Source: Metarhizium brunneum
Lineage: Eukaryota > Ascomycota > Sordariomycetes > Hypocreales > Clavicipitaceae
Direction: 5' to 3'
NCBI RefSeq assembly: GCF_013426205.1
Contig: NC_089424.1
Coordinates: 3,410,001-3,474,000 of the forward strand
Length of the DNA stretch: 64,000 bases
Shown here: positions 1-11,385 of the stretch, one piece after another
How positions within the stretch are numbered: the first letter of the stretch is position 1
Layout: the number at the start of each line of letters is the position of its first letter
Position numbers and translations under genes: made by a program
Notes under the pieces: model-generated
Database searches by the model: none
Seen by the model: only the letters and a program-made list of their open reading frames with translations
What the model was told of the DNA's origin: nothing

Positions 1-617
1 ACTACCTCAACAGCCACCACATCGACATCTGCGACTCCATGGTCCAGCAGCTGGGCTATCTGCCCGTCAAGGTGTCGGCCTCGTCGTCCAAGGGAGTGGC
101 CACGGACTTGGGCTGCGTCGCCAAGACAGAAGACACCATCTCCCTGCTCGTCACCTGGGCCAAGACGGGCGACCCGTCCAAGCGCGCCGTCGCCGTGTAC
201 ACGTCTTCGTGGACGGCACCCGAGCGTGCCGGCGTCCACACAAACCAGTACTTTCACTATCTGGCGTCCAATGGCGAGATCCGCGTAGACCAGGCTCACC
301 GCGGCTACGACGTTGCCGACGACGCCGCTGGTCAGATTCAGTGGTTCAACCCTTTCTACATGCGCTATGCGCCCGACGAGGACGGCAACTTCAACGGCCA
401 GACCGGCTATGGGTACATTTCGCTCGAGAAGTTTGTGGACGGGTGCACGGCCGTCAATGAGGGACGGCTGAAGCCCGAGGATTTGGATTCAAAGGGCTTA
501 CCGACCCTCGGCAACACGATTGCCACGACGGCCATTCTGGAGGCTGGCAGGCGGAGTATCGACGAGGGGAGGGAAATTGGCATCGTTGTCGAGGGGAATA
601 CTTGGAAGCTGATGTAG
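1..617 (+). CDS. Gfo/Idh/MocA-family NAD(P)-dependent oxidoreductase, C-terminal part (5' end outside window)
   Basis: The reading frame is open from the first bases of the window to the TAG at 615-617, so the start and the N-terminal Rossmann domain lie upstream. About 204 residues are visible. They match the C-terminal alpha/beta domain of fungal Gfo/Idh/MocA oxidoreductases: an N-S-H-H-I-D segment at the edge, then a conserved block with the motifs WTAPERAGVHTNQYFHY and GYGYISLEKFVDG. Proteins of this group oxidise or reduce sugars and sugar acids with NAD(P). Some fungal members are D-galacturonate reductases, so a role in pectin-sugar catabolism is possible but is inference. The cofactor motif cannot be checked because it is outside the window. 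The frame is intact with ordinary fungal codon use. Confidence 0.8.
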   Translation, partial: YLNSHHIDICDSMVQQLGYLPVKVSASSSKGVATDLGCVAKTEDTISLLVTWAKTGDPSKRAVAVYTSSWTAPERAGVHTNQYFHYLASNGEIRVDQAHRGYDVADDAAGQIQWFNPFYMRYAPDEDGNFNGQTGYGYISLEKFVDGCTAVNEGRLKPEDLDSKGLPTLGNTIATTAILEAGRRSIDEGREIGIVVEGNTWKLM

Positions 618-822
618 AATGTAGCTGCTAGCTAATTTATTTATTTTTTTCATCAAAAATATATATACTCCTTATTCTGGTTCACATCATGATGGCATCG
701 AAAAAGAAACCCAAGCATGAGCTGGGGTGTGTAAGTGATGAAATTGTGGATCCAAATTCAAACACGAAATTTCAACCTCGAGAGACCGACTCAAGACTCA
801 AACTCCACGCCCATCAACCACA

Positions 823-2418
823 ATGACGAACCCCAACACCATAAACATAAACGACATAGTATTCCCCTCGCAGCCATCCCTGTCCACACTCCTCACATCC
901 CTCAAACGCTCCACCCTCAGCATCCACAACCGCCTCACGTCCATAGTCTCTGACGCCGAATTCGTCCACCAAGCCGCCGAGGCACTCAAGCAGCCGCCGT
1001 CAAATAATAACGCGAACCAGGAAACCCAGGAACGAGCTCCGCGCCCCTTGGTTGCCAACGAACGCTGCGGAAGCTGGTACATCCCGCCCGGGGACAAGTA
1101 CGCCTCTGCGTACTTCAAGAGCACCGATGGCCATGAGCGGGCGTGGAAGTTTAGCACCCGGAGGCTCAACCTCCATCTACTCGACATGATTGAGAAGCAC
1201 GACGGGTAATGGATACGCTACACCATCTCATTGCCCCTTTCCCCAGACAAACCAAGCTAATCTAGTCAGGATAATCATTGTCGATTCTACGAGACGGGGC
1301 AAGCGTACACACAACCACCACCACCATCCCAATCTCACCACATCCTCCATCTAACAACAACACCAGGAATGCCCGACGCCCTCTCGACCACAATTCCAAT
1401 CTGGTGCACCGTCCTCAACACCGTCCTGCTGCCCTCGCACCCGCGCTCCTCCCAGCTCTTCCTCCCGCCACACCTCCTGCCCACCACGCACGCCCAAATC
1501 ACCGCCCTCGTCCCGCAGTTCGTCGCCTCCTTCAAAGCCCTCCACCTCCAGGATCTGCCCAAGATAACGAAACCGCTGCGCCCATTCTGGGTCACGCAAA
1601 ACTCGGCGCTCGGCCCCGAAACGCACGCCCTGCCCCCCGAGCCCTCCGCAGAAGCCCAAGACCAAACAGCCCCCGGCACCATATACGCCTCCTACAGGCC
1701 GGTGATTTGCCTCACCGCCTCCCGCCGCAACACGTCGTCCAGCGAGATCGACTCCAACGGCTACATCCAAGGCGCGGCCGACGACACGGAAAACTGGGCG
1801 CACGGCCTGACGCCCGCCGCCTTCTGGGCCAACCGGGACCTCCTCCTGTCCACGCCGGAGCCAGATCTGCCGGGCCTCATCGCGTCCCTGTCCCTGTCCC
1901 CGTCCCCGGCGGCACAGGCGACGCCGGCATCCGCGCCCGACAACAACCCGACGACCCGCCTGACGCCGCAGATATCCGTGTGCGCGCTGCCCCCGCCGCC
2001 AGGCGCCGGCTGCTGCATCTCGCTGACGAGCGCGACCACGCCCAGGGACCAGTGGGCCAAGTCCGCTGCGTCCATGGAGGTCGGGCTGGGCAGGCACAAG
2101 ACGGCCAGCAGGAACCTGAGGACCGCGCTGCCGTATATATGCGACTTTGCGTCGGCGTGCCTGCAGAGGGATCCGCAGGCCAGGGTGACGGTAGCTTGCG
2201 AGTCGGGCAAGGATACCTCTGTGGGCGCGGCGCTCGCTCTGTCGTGCTACTTGTTCGATGACGAGGGACAGTTCCGCGTGCCGGACGAGACTGCCAGGTT
2301 CACAAAGACACTGGTCAAGATGAGACTGGCAAGAATCATGACGGCCTACCCGGAGGCGAATCCTAGTAGACAGACGCTGCAGAGCGTGAATAGTTTCTTG
2401 ATGGATTGGACGAAATGA
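823..2418 (+). CDS. RIT1: tRNA A64-2'-O-ribosylphosphate transferase (initiator tRNA)
   Basis: Rit1 attaches 2'-O-ribosyl phosphate to A64 of initiator tRNA-Met, which keeps it out of elongation. Three exons join in frame: 823-1205, 1270-1304 and 1367-2418, giving about 489 residues (the yeast protein is about 513). Introns 1206-1269 and 1305-1366 are GT-AG. The joins restore conserved blocks: RCGSWYIPP near residue 90, KSTDGHERAWKFSTRRLNLH, then IIIVDSTRRGK across the 35-nt middle exon and MPDALSTTIPIWCTVLN. The C-terminal dual-specificity-phosphatase-like domain carries ACESGKDTSVGAA, where the family's P-loop lies. The start ATG at 823 gives a short low-complexity leader. The next gene, on the opposite strand, is convergent. 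Identification rests on several family-specific motifs in order. Confidence 0.93.
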
Positions 2419-2619
2419 TGCATCAAATGAACACGACTGCGCGGCTGCTAGGCGTGAACATGTTGTGAATTACATTTGATTTGTGCCAGACGTAAAATTG
2501 GCCAGGCACATGGCCCAGCCATCATTGACCTAAACTATTCTTCAGCTCCAAAGTCAAGGGCGTGTGTAATATCCCAGCAGGCCGGCCAACACGCCGCATT
2601 CCAAATACCACCTCTATGC

Positions 2620-3421
2620 TTACAGAGCCCCAGACTCGATTTTTTCCAGAGCGGCCGGGAATTCCTTCCAGTCCCGCATAATAATCACCGCGCCCGCATC
2701 AGTCAAGACCTTCTCCATCTCGGCCTTCTTATCATCCGCATACGGCCCAACGTACCCAATGGTCTTGATGCCAGCCCTTGTAGCACTCAGCGTACCGCTC
2801 TTGCTATCCTCAATCGCCACAGCCTCTCCAGCCGTCTTGCCCAGCGTCTTCAACGCGTGCAGATAGATAGCCGGGTCAGGCTTGCTCGTAGGCTTCTCCA
2901 GGCTTGTAGCGGCAGAGTAAATCAGATCCTCGCCCTTTTCGTTCTTAAAGTACTTGTCCTGGCCAACCTTGTCCACAGATGCCTTGACACGGCGAAATGC
3001 AGAAGACGAAACAACTGCAAGGAGGTACTTCTTGGAGGCAACCAGCTTCTCCAGCTGCTCATCCACGCCAGGGCACGGCCGCAGCGAGGCCTTGAGCTTG
3101 GCAATGACGGCATCCTCCTCCATACGGACGTACTTCTCCATGTCATCTGGAGCGATTTCAATACCGTTCTCCTTCTGGAGAGTGGTCAGCATGCCGCGGA
3201 AGTTCTGGCCAACAAACTCTACAATGAGAGATTCGCCGGTGAACTCCTTCTTGACGCCGCGCTCCGCGCAGATCTGGTTGATGAGGCCGGCACATGCCTC
3301 GAAGGCGAGTTCCTCCGAGAGGACGAGGGTGTTGTCACAGTCGAAGAGGAGGGTGTTGATCTGCAAATCAGCATTTGTATTTGGGAGAGGCGCCCGGGCT
3401 GAGGGAGCACACCTTGGACAT
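2620..3421 (-). CDS. HAD-superfamily (subfamily IA) sugar-phosphatase-like hydrolase
   Basis: This is a HAD phosphohydrolase of about 249 residues. Motif I is LFDCDNTLV with the two aspartates near residues 10 and 12. The serine of motif II is in VVSSSAF, the lysine of motif III in EKPTSKPDP, and the acidic motif IV is IEDSKSG. A helical cap sits between motifs I and II, as in beta-phosphoglucomutase, DOG and glycerol-phosphatase relatives, so the substrate is probably a small sugar or polyol phosphate (inference). I place the start at 3421: a 9-nt first coding exon (3413-3421, M-S-K) joins 2620-3360 across a 52-nt GT-AG intron (3361-3412) with a CTGAT branch site. Reading straight through gives a longer, poorly conserved N-terminus from 3489, which is less likely. 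Confidence 0.85.
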
Positions 3422-4539
3422 TTTGGGTGATATTTGCACGCTAAAGTCTCGAGTACAAAAAATCTGTTTGCCGAAGCAAGATGAAACAATCGGGGCCAGA
3501 GGATGAAAAAAACAAAAAAATTATACCACTATGCGCTGGAAAAGCACGACGAAAGATGAAAATCGGCCACGGCGCAGAGCAAGTAGCAGTAGTTTTATTT
3601 TACAGACTCAAGTTGGCTACCATCCCAAGGGGGGGAGAAAGGGTGGGGATCTTGTTCAACTAAGGCAAGCCAGCCTCCTGTCACTCCTGCCCGATATCAC
3701 AAGCCGTGGTCACATACAACGTGGCACTCAGCTTGAAGCAGGCAGATTCTAGCCAAGCCGGGTCGTCAACTACACGTGCACGAAAATACCTCAATTTCAG
3801 CCGGGCGTTGTTGTCCGCAGCACACGCAAGCCAAGGCAACCCGAGATCCAGCTGGTTGCCAGATTGGCCCTGGTGCGATTGGAGGGGAAACATCAGCACC
3901 CCGCCCCCTCCATCCTCGCCCGCCGCCCCTGGCGTCATCGACGATTGACCCTTGTCCATTGTTGCGCGGGTGTCTTCAAGTATTATTACCGGCCCTTCCC
4001 GTGCCGGCATTCTATGATGAGCGTTCTCGCCTGGCCGTCTCTTGTTTTCGACATATGGTGCATCAAATTTGGTATCATAACTCGCTGTCTAGAAGCGATA
4101 AACGCACATTTTATTTTCGTATCGGTATGCAGCCTGGTGGGTCAACAATCAGGAAATCACCCGCATTCTTCAACAAATCGGCCCGTTCTGGGGTACGCAC
4201 CAGAATCTTCTGTCACTCACCATCAGTGTTTCTTGCAGTCGAATCGCTCCTCGCAATCTCACTTACAATGCATGCCAAGAACCTTGATTATTATCTACCG
4301 TCGTACAGGTGACTTGCCCAAATGCAATCCTGCTATGCATGCGACCCTGAAATGCAGACTTGGCCAACAAATAAAAAATACATTAAAGTATACCAATCCT
4401 TATAACGCCACATATCCCACAGTATTTTTTTTCTCTGCATCTTGTGTCGTCATAATCGTCAAAACCGCTCAGCAGTATAACACTACAGCCCGCTGGTTTC
4501 CAAACACGCTTCCGCTTCATAGTCATCGCCCACTGCTCC
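3422..4539. other. Intergenic region without a supported gene
   Basis: Between the HAD hydrolase 5' end and the J-protein 3' end. Open frames exist on both strands but show no domain, signal peptide or conserved block. The stretch probably holds the HAD gene promoter and the J-protein 3' UTR. Confidence 0.6.
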
Positions 4540-5886
4540 TTACAAAATTTCCCTCAACTGCTGCTTCTGAGCCGCCGTCAAACTCGAAGGGAAGTTGACC
4601 TTGTACCTGATCACAAAGTCACCCCGCTGACCGGGCTTCTTGGAGATGGGCATGCCCAGACCGGGGTACCGATCTTCGCTTCCAGGTTGCGTTGGCCCAC
4701 TCTTGTCCAGGTTGATTTGCTTGCCTTCGATGGTGGTGACGGTTCTCTTCCACCCAGTGAGGGCTTCCTTGAGGTCCAGAACCACGGTGTGGATAAGGTC
4801 GTTATCTTCTCGCTTGAAGAGGACATGCTCCTTCTATCAAACAGTTAGTTATCAACCGTCGCAGAAATGTGATTGGAAAGGAAATTGCTCTTACCTCCTC
4901 CACGATGAAATGTAAATCTTGTCGACCTCCTTCGACCTGATCTCCCACGCCGTTGAACTTGATTTTCGAACCCTTCTTCAGGCCCGGCTTGATGGGAACT
5001 TCCAAAATCTGGTCTGTCTGGACCCGCTTGCCGGTCTCGTCGAACGTCTTGCGCTTAATCTTCATCTTTTTGGTGACTCCATTATACAACTCTTCCAAGG
5101 ACAATGGTAGAGGCCGCTCCACTGTCGAAATTTCTGGTGTATGCTCACGTTGTCGTGCTTCACCAAAACCCGACGATCTCATTCTTGTGCGGCCGGAACG
5201 GCTACCGCCGCCGCTGCCAAACGACGAGAAGATACCCGGCATGTCCTCGTCACCGTGCATGCCCCCGCTCTGTTGCCGCATAAATTCAGCGAATATATCG
5301 TTTGGATTGTTGAAGTTGAATCCGTCGCCGGGGCCGCTACCCGTGCTGAAGTGGAAAGTCCGGGTGCCTCCACCAGGCATGCCTCCGCTTCCAAAATCGA
5401 ATCCGTCAAAGCCTCCACCAGGCATGCCGCCAGGGAAGCCCCCAGCACCTTCGGGAGGAGGGGCACCTCCTCCCCTCAGAAGGAATTCGAGACCATATTG
5501 GTCATAGACCTTACGCTTCTCGGGGTCCGAAAGGATCTCGTAGGCCTGTGAGCACTCCTTGAACTTTTCCGCCGCATCGGGGCTGCCCTTATTTTTGTCG
5601 GGGTGCCATTTCAAGGCTACTTTTCTATAGAGATGTGTTAGCAGGTTTATTATTCGATTGATGCAGAGAAAAATAGAGGTCGAGCTTCGTCACCAATGGT
5701 GTTGCCACTGGTATGTCACCAGATCGAGCGCCAAGCTCAATTGCAGCACACCGACAATCCGTTGGCAACGTGAAGCCCCGAATCACCAGAAAGAAATGAT
5801 GCATACCTATAAGCCTTTTTAATCTCGTCTTGAGTAGCCTCTGGCTTGACTACCAAGGTATCGTAAAGCTTCGTTTCCTTGACCAT
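4540..5886 (-). CDS. SIS1: DnaJ class B (Sis1/DNAJB1-type) Hsp40 co-chaperone
   Basis: This Hsp70 co-chaperone stimulates ATP hydrolysis by cytosolic Ssa-type Hsp70 and delivers clients to it. Exons 5807-5886, 4895-5624 and 4540-4833 (minus strand) give 367 residues, close to yeast Sis1 (352). The splices restore the J domain, with HPD at residues 34-36. A Gly/Phe-rich region (about 70-150) follows, with FPGG, MPGGG and FDFGSGG runs, then two peptide-binding beta domains and the dimerisation tail. The zinc-finger domain of class A (Ydj1) is absent, so it is class B. Introns are 5625-5806 (182 nt, early as in many fungal J-proteins) and 4834-4894 (61 nt). I did not find a clear heat-shock element upstream. 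Orthologs include S. pombe psi1. Confidence 0.94.
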
Positions 5887-6982
5887 GTTGCGTGTCGATC
5901 AATGGCCTTGCTCTGGGTTCTTCTTTAAGACTTTAGACTTTGTACCACATGCCACCAGATATTGTTATCGTAGGATTTCTTCTCTTGTTTTTTTGGATGC
6001 GAGTTGATTGCTTTTGATTCGTCAAATTCCTACCTCAGTGTCTCTGAGCGGAATAGAAGGGAGAAGAAAGGAGATGCACGACTTGATTGAAAGGGAGAAG
6101 TTGGTTGCGGGAGCGAGAATGAAGTGGCCTGGCACAGTGGCACCTGGGAGGAAGAGTGGGAAGAGAGTGGGGGAGCCTTCTGGGAGCTTCTTTCAGGTGT
6201 ATCCGCATTTCAGCGACCAGCGGCGCCAGCGGCAGCGGCAGATTTCCATGTCCGCAGCCACCAGTTGACCAACAAAGCTTCTGAACAGGCTCTGACTATG
6301 ACGCAAAGTGGGGAAATATTAGCTGACCGTCCTGGAGCTTGAGCCAAGTACCTGGGTACATATTTTGCCATTGTATGTACGAACCCAAACTAGACCAAGC
6401 AGCTCTATCAGTGTCCACTACTTAAGTAGACAGATAATAGTGCGCAGACACGACAATAGACGCGGAGTTCAGGCACGGGTTCTGCCTTTGTGCAAGTCGC
6501 TGCCACGGACGGACACCCGTACATGAATGGCGGTGCTTCGGTGCGGCTGGAACAAACTACGAATGGGAAGGCGAGGCGGGGTCACCGCACACAGTACTCA
6601 CACGACGCGGATGACCTATCGGTATTTGCTACGGCTGGTGCTCCGTACACTCGTGGAGCAACAGTCAGCTCATTGACATGCTGCGCTGCACCATGCAGGC
6701 TACGGCTCATGGCAACACTAAAATACACTTCTTAGACAGTACCGTAAAATAAGCTTCTATCATGAATGGTTTGAGAAAAAAAAACCCATGGCGCATAATT
6801 TTACCCTTTCCAATGCCATCAATGAATTGAATTCTTTAACGCTATCATGTATCCTGTAGAGTGTCTCGTATCGCTGGGTATACTGCCTTGGGTAATGGAA
6901 GTTTCTAGAAGTATCTATCACCTTGTGGGGGGGCTCCTCATTGGTCGTCATGTGTTTGACCTCACCCCTCGTTCATCATCCG
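5887..6982. other. Intergenic region without a supported gene
   Basis: Holds the J-protein promoter and the 3' end of the next minus-strand gene. No conserved coding block was found. A copy of ACCAGTTGACC lies at 6260-6270; the same 11-mer recurs at 21343-21353, also intergenic. Confidence 0.6.
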
Positions 6983-9906
6983 TCACTGTTCCACAGTTGA
7001 TGCCGCTGCCACCATCCTCACTTCTGTTGCTTCCGTGTCCAAGTCCGGGTGCGTCTCATTAGCTGTCGTTGTAACAGGCGTGGCTGATGCTGTCATAGTG
7101 GCTGTTGACGTCTGTCCATCCTCAAATGGATTATCAAATCCGTTTTGGGCATCATCACTTCCTATCGATGCGCGATTGCTATCCATGGAATCAACACTAT
7201 CTGCCCGATGCTTTCTCTTGGATGGTGAAATGGGATCTATCGGCCCTGATCCTGGCGTTTTCTTCCCTTCGCCAGCTTCTGCGTCTGCCGCTTGGGTGGC
7301 TTCATGATGAAGTTCTTGGCGGAACGCCTTATTTTCAGCCGTTGCGAACCGTTGTAGTGGTGCTGTCAAAGGCGCTCGTACAGCATTCAAGGCTGTCTCA
7401 GTTGCGTAAACCATCAATGGTGTCTTGGTTTCTTGCCAGACATCCCGTAGCACACGTTCAATCTCTACTTTCTGCAAGGCATCCGGTCAGCACAAGGCGT
7501 GTCTAACTAACGGGCAAAGCGTCATACCTCAGCCTGTACTGGTTGCTCCCCATTCGGGGCGTAGGCCAACCGCCACCACTGGTCCAATTGTTTGGGCTGC
7601 TCCCCCAATTCTATCAGATCCGGTTCAGCTCGTTGGCAGACATAGGTAACGTCTGACGGTGTTACCACTCCCCGGAGAAGAAATTCTTTACACGTCATAG
7701 GCCGTGGTCTATTTTGTTTCTCGGGTTGTGTGAGAAGCCGGCCAAGGAACCTTTGCTTGGACATGATTTGTTCCATCTGTGAGTTGAGGGCTACACACGT
7801 CAGCAAACAACATTCCAACACCCACAATTCACAAACAAACTTACAACTTAACCTCTTATCAATATCAGTGAGCATGCGGAGAAGCGTCTGCAACACCTCA
7901 TCGACTCTCCCCAATGCGCTATTTTCGCTCTCGCTCAGTTCACAAGGAGCCTTTCGGTAGTCTGGATAACTGTCCGTATCAAAGCCAGATGCCACCATGC
8001 CTCGAAACTTGCCCAGCCCGAGCAGGTAGTCGCTATATACCTGCCACTGATTCCTAGCCTTTTCTATCATTTGTTTTTTGTCCATCATTTGATGGTCCCA
8101 GTCATTGCGCCACTCGAATAGCTGCTGTTCTTCTTTTGCGATTTGCATGATGGCATTCTTGGTGTCGCACCATGACATCTGGATACGCCGAGCCTCATCC
8201 TTGCGGTTTGTTTGGTACTTTTCCAAGTACAACTTTTCAGGGATATCAATAGAGTCCTGTGGTCCATCACCATTAATTTTGATAGCCAGAACTTCACCCA
8301 TCTCTGTGAACATGGCCATCTTTGACCCTTCGTGTAGCTCGTTCCAGGACAAAACGTCGCTCCACATGGTGTGATCTAATGACTCGTAAACAGTCTTGAT
8401 GTACGTGTAGTCGCTGCGCAAATGCTCCATCTCCAAGAGTCCAAATTTAGCCTCTTCGTCACCCAGGTCGTCACCGAACACAGTAGAAAGCGCGGCTGAG
8501 TGTATCAGTGGCTTCAGCTTTTCCTCATTCTTTGGTCCCAGGTACTCGTAAAATTGCTTCTCGGGCCCCAAGCTAGGATACGGAATCAGGTCCGTGAGGA
8601 CACTGACGCTTCCATAACTTCGTTCTGTTGAGTCCAAGAATGCCATAAGTCGATGAATTTCTTCTTCTACATCAGGTTTACTCTCATCCTGGTTTCCCCA
8701 TTGGAGATCTCCTGCTTGCAGTCGTGCAAGTGCGTGTGTTGGTAAGATCTCCTGGCCCTTCCACCACTCGCTGTTGAATCCATACGATGCAGCAGGTGCA
8801 CCAGTCTCTAGCAAAGCATTCCTTGCCAAAGGAATCTGGTGTAGTACAGTAAGAAGACCGCCAAGTCCATGGTTGCCCACTGTGCTTATGCCTTGGACCA
8901 AGAAAGCTGGTGCTCCAGTCATCCGTTTTCGTAATGACGGCGCAGGGGCGGAGGGCACTTGAGATTCTGAGGGCCCGGCCGGGACCATAGCCCAGCTACC
9001 CTGATCATAGTCGTTTCGGTTCGCGGGGCCGAAGTAGGGAGTTGACGTTGACTGTGTACTCATGAGGCCGGATTGCTGTTCTGGCAATGCAATGCCAGCT
9101 TCCTGGGCAGACTCTCTAAGTGCCCTTTGCATATCTTCGTCTTCTCTGGTGGACGGTGCGGCCGATCCCGCTGTTTATGCAAGCATGATTAGCATCCCAC
9201 TAGCGATGATGGAATTCCACGCGAGGCACTCACCCGGCGTATCTCCTGCCGCCCAGTCCACCATTCTACCCAGTGGCGACCGGCCGTTTGATCTCGATGG
9301 GGGTCGCGACGGTGCCATAGGCCCATATCCTTCTAGCGGCGGGGTGTTGCTCTTAATACCATCGTTCTTGTTTATCGACTCGATATGAAATGCTGCATAG
9401 CAGTAAGGATTAGCATTGCGGGATTCGAAACCGGTCCCAAATAGTGGGAATCAAGTAGCATACAAATACCTGCAGGGTTGACGGTGCCATCCCTATCCGC
9501 TTGGAATAGGCTCTCGTCCCATACACTCGTAAATTTTTGTCGAAACTACAGCCAAAAGTCAGCGTTGACTCTCTGCGAGCACACAGCCCGCCCAGAGCAG
9601 CTACAACCCGTTGCGTACCGACTCGGGATTATCAAAATACTGCATAACAACCGCCTCGACATTGCCGCCAGTGTCCTGTCATAGATAGGTTCCAGTTAGC
9701 CGAGCTGGTTCTAGGAGCTTGGGCATGGAAGCCAAATGCTCTGGCAGAACGCAAAGTAGGAGCCGCGGTGCTGAGCAGAAGCATGATGCGGCTGGCAAAC
9801 GGACCTTGAGCGCCTGAATAACCATGGTTCGGTCATCGTGGGGATTGAGACCTGCAAAGTCAATGACTTGCGAGATCTGCTCCTCCGACGGTGCCATTGA
9901 AGCCAT
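6983..9906 (-). CDS. UBA/UIM protein with a degenerate USP25/28-like domain (predicted pseudo-deubiquitinase)
   Basis: Seven exons (minus strand: 9805-9906, 9619-9675, 9470-9545, 9234-9392, 7845-9170, 7528-7790, 6983-7471) join in frame to 823 residues. The N-terminus (about 5-50) resembles the UBA-like domain of USP25/28. A ubiquitin-interacting motif follows near 141-157 (EDEDMQRALRESAQ). The region from about 222 onward has the USP25/28 fold order: a Cys-box-like segment, then IPEKLYLEKYQ followed by the long helical insertion that USP25 and USP28 have there, then a His-box-like segment and MVYATETAL with a helical tail. The catalytic cysteine of the G-N-T-C box is replaced (V-G-N-H-G, glycine about 233), and the expected G-H-Y histidine aligns with V-T-Y near 622. 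It should therefore bind ubiquitin without cleaving it (inference). The C-terminal 100 residues are Ser/Thr-rich and probably disordered. Fungal orthologs are usually labelled only 'ubiquitin interaction motif protein'. Confidence 0.8.
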
Positions 9907-11385
9907 GTTGGCGACGGGTAGCGGCGAAGTCGGTGTTGGAGGAATATGCTGGAGTTGCCTTGTGGTGGAGACGAATATGAAGAAGAACAAGGTTGAGACA
10001 GCAGACAGCACCTGAGCTTTGTTCTAGAAGCGAGTGCTCGCTAGGGCGGCAGCAACATTGAATGCATCAATTGATTCCCGGACTCGAAGCACTGTACAAA
10101 CAGCGCTGACGTAGGGCCGCCCCAGTGCCAAGAATTGGAAGGTGAGAGGGACCCGCCACGGTGGCTACCCTAGAGCGACAACCAAGATGGCGCTGAACAC
10201 ATATGGACATGTGTATGGGGTAGTTATTCTGTAACCTGCTCGAGTGTGATTTCGCGAGTCATGGCCCATGCTCTTATATTGGATTATATGATTACATTTA
10301 AATCACGCTTGTTGATGTAGCCCGACATTTACAGGGCCACGCAGGTATACCGGCTTGTTTGATGGCTCGGCTCCGATACGCGACGAGTTTACTCTGGTTG
10401 GTACGTGTCAAACTCACGTCGGCACTTGCCCATTTAGATGGAACTGGTAGAATAGGGACGATAAGAGGGACCCAAAAACTACCACACTATTTGGCGTTGA
10501 ACATACTCGGCAGCCGCCGGGCGATGACGATGGGGCAAGAACTAAGAAGTGATGGACTAACGGATGACATTGATGGAAGGAAGTTGTGCCGCAACACTGA
10601 ACGGCATTTTAATCCAATTCCAATTGGCAACTTGCCATACCGGTCAACATGTCAACTAAGTAAGTGGATGCACCAACGGGCCGTGCGACCCCCGCCGCCG
10701 CCCCCTTTCCGTTTCCCCCAAGTTGCTCTGTATTCAGACGGCGGCAATCCCACATGCCTGATTGGCTGCGCTGGACAACCTCGATGCCGTCTGGTGGTCA
10801 TATTCCCTCCAGAGCAGTACTATATTCAGACAGCGTCACAATATGCGATTGAAACCTAAATGGCGGCTCAAGTATGCAACTGCGACCAACTGCTGTTGGA
10901 TGGGTATATATGTAGACGGCCACGTCTGATGACCATCTGTGGCCGCACCAGGCCGGCGGCAAAGCCAATCGTTGGACATGAGAGGCCTACGGAGTACATC
11001 AACCGACGTCAGGTTGTTGGTCGTCTGCCGAGGCTTTCACTCCAGGAAATCTTGATGGTACCTTGTCCAACATCGCATGAGGCCACTGCTCCTTTCCTTG
11101 CTTGAGACTATAAATAACACGACTCACACCAGCTAATCTTCAATGTTGGCTGTCATTGCACACTGGACCTTGTCCAGCGCGTAAAGAAACCCTGGCGTCA
11201 GTGACAACGCTATGCAATACATGGAAAATTTCTCTTTGCGAGAGAAGAGGGAGAGACATAAATAATCAATATTCTCACTCAATGGCTTTCTGCCTCACCA
11301 TCAGTTCGACTTCACAGCGTTTACTCTTTTCTTCGTTTCAAATTGAAATCTACCATTGTATGCCATCAGACTCTTGTTAAACCAA
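9907..11385. other. Intergenic region: promoter of the UIM gene and upstream region of a possible orphan gene
   Basis: No supported protein gene. It contains the repeat word TACGGAGTAC at 10988-10997, a C-rich run near 10688-10706, and a TATA box at 11109-11116. A short upstream reading frame with its ATG near 11281 ends about 10 nt before the putative gene start at 11386. Confidence 0.55.
11109..11116 (+). promoter_or_regulatory. Candidate TATA box
   Basis: TATAAATA lies 270 nt upstream of the ATG at 11386. It is followed by a pyrimidine-rich leader (about 11270-11350), the usual layout of a fungal core promoter. It supports transcription of the otherwise unrecognised gene downstream, but placement is by motif only. 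Confidence 0.35.

Noticed and set aside
3864..4598. Long plus-strand frame opposite and beyond the J-protein 3' end
   Set aside because: Its end overlaps the last SIS1 exon in antisense and it has no coding features.
9415..9445. TTCGAA-containing stretch considered as a tRNA T-loop
   Set aside because: No matching acceptor, D or anticodon stems around it, and it lies in an intron of the UIM gene.
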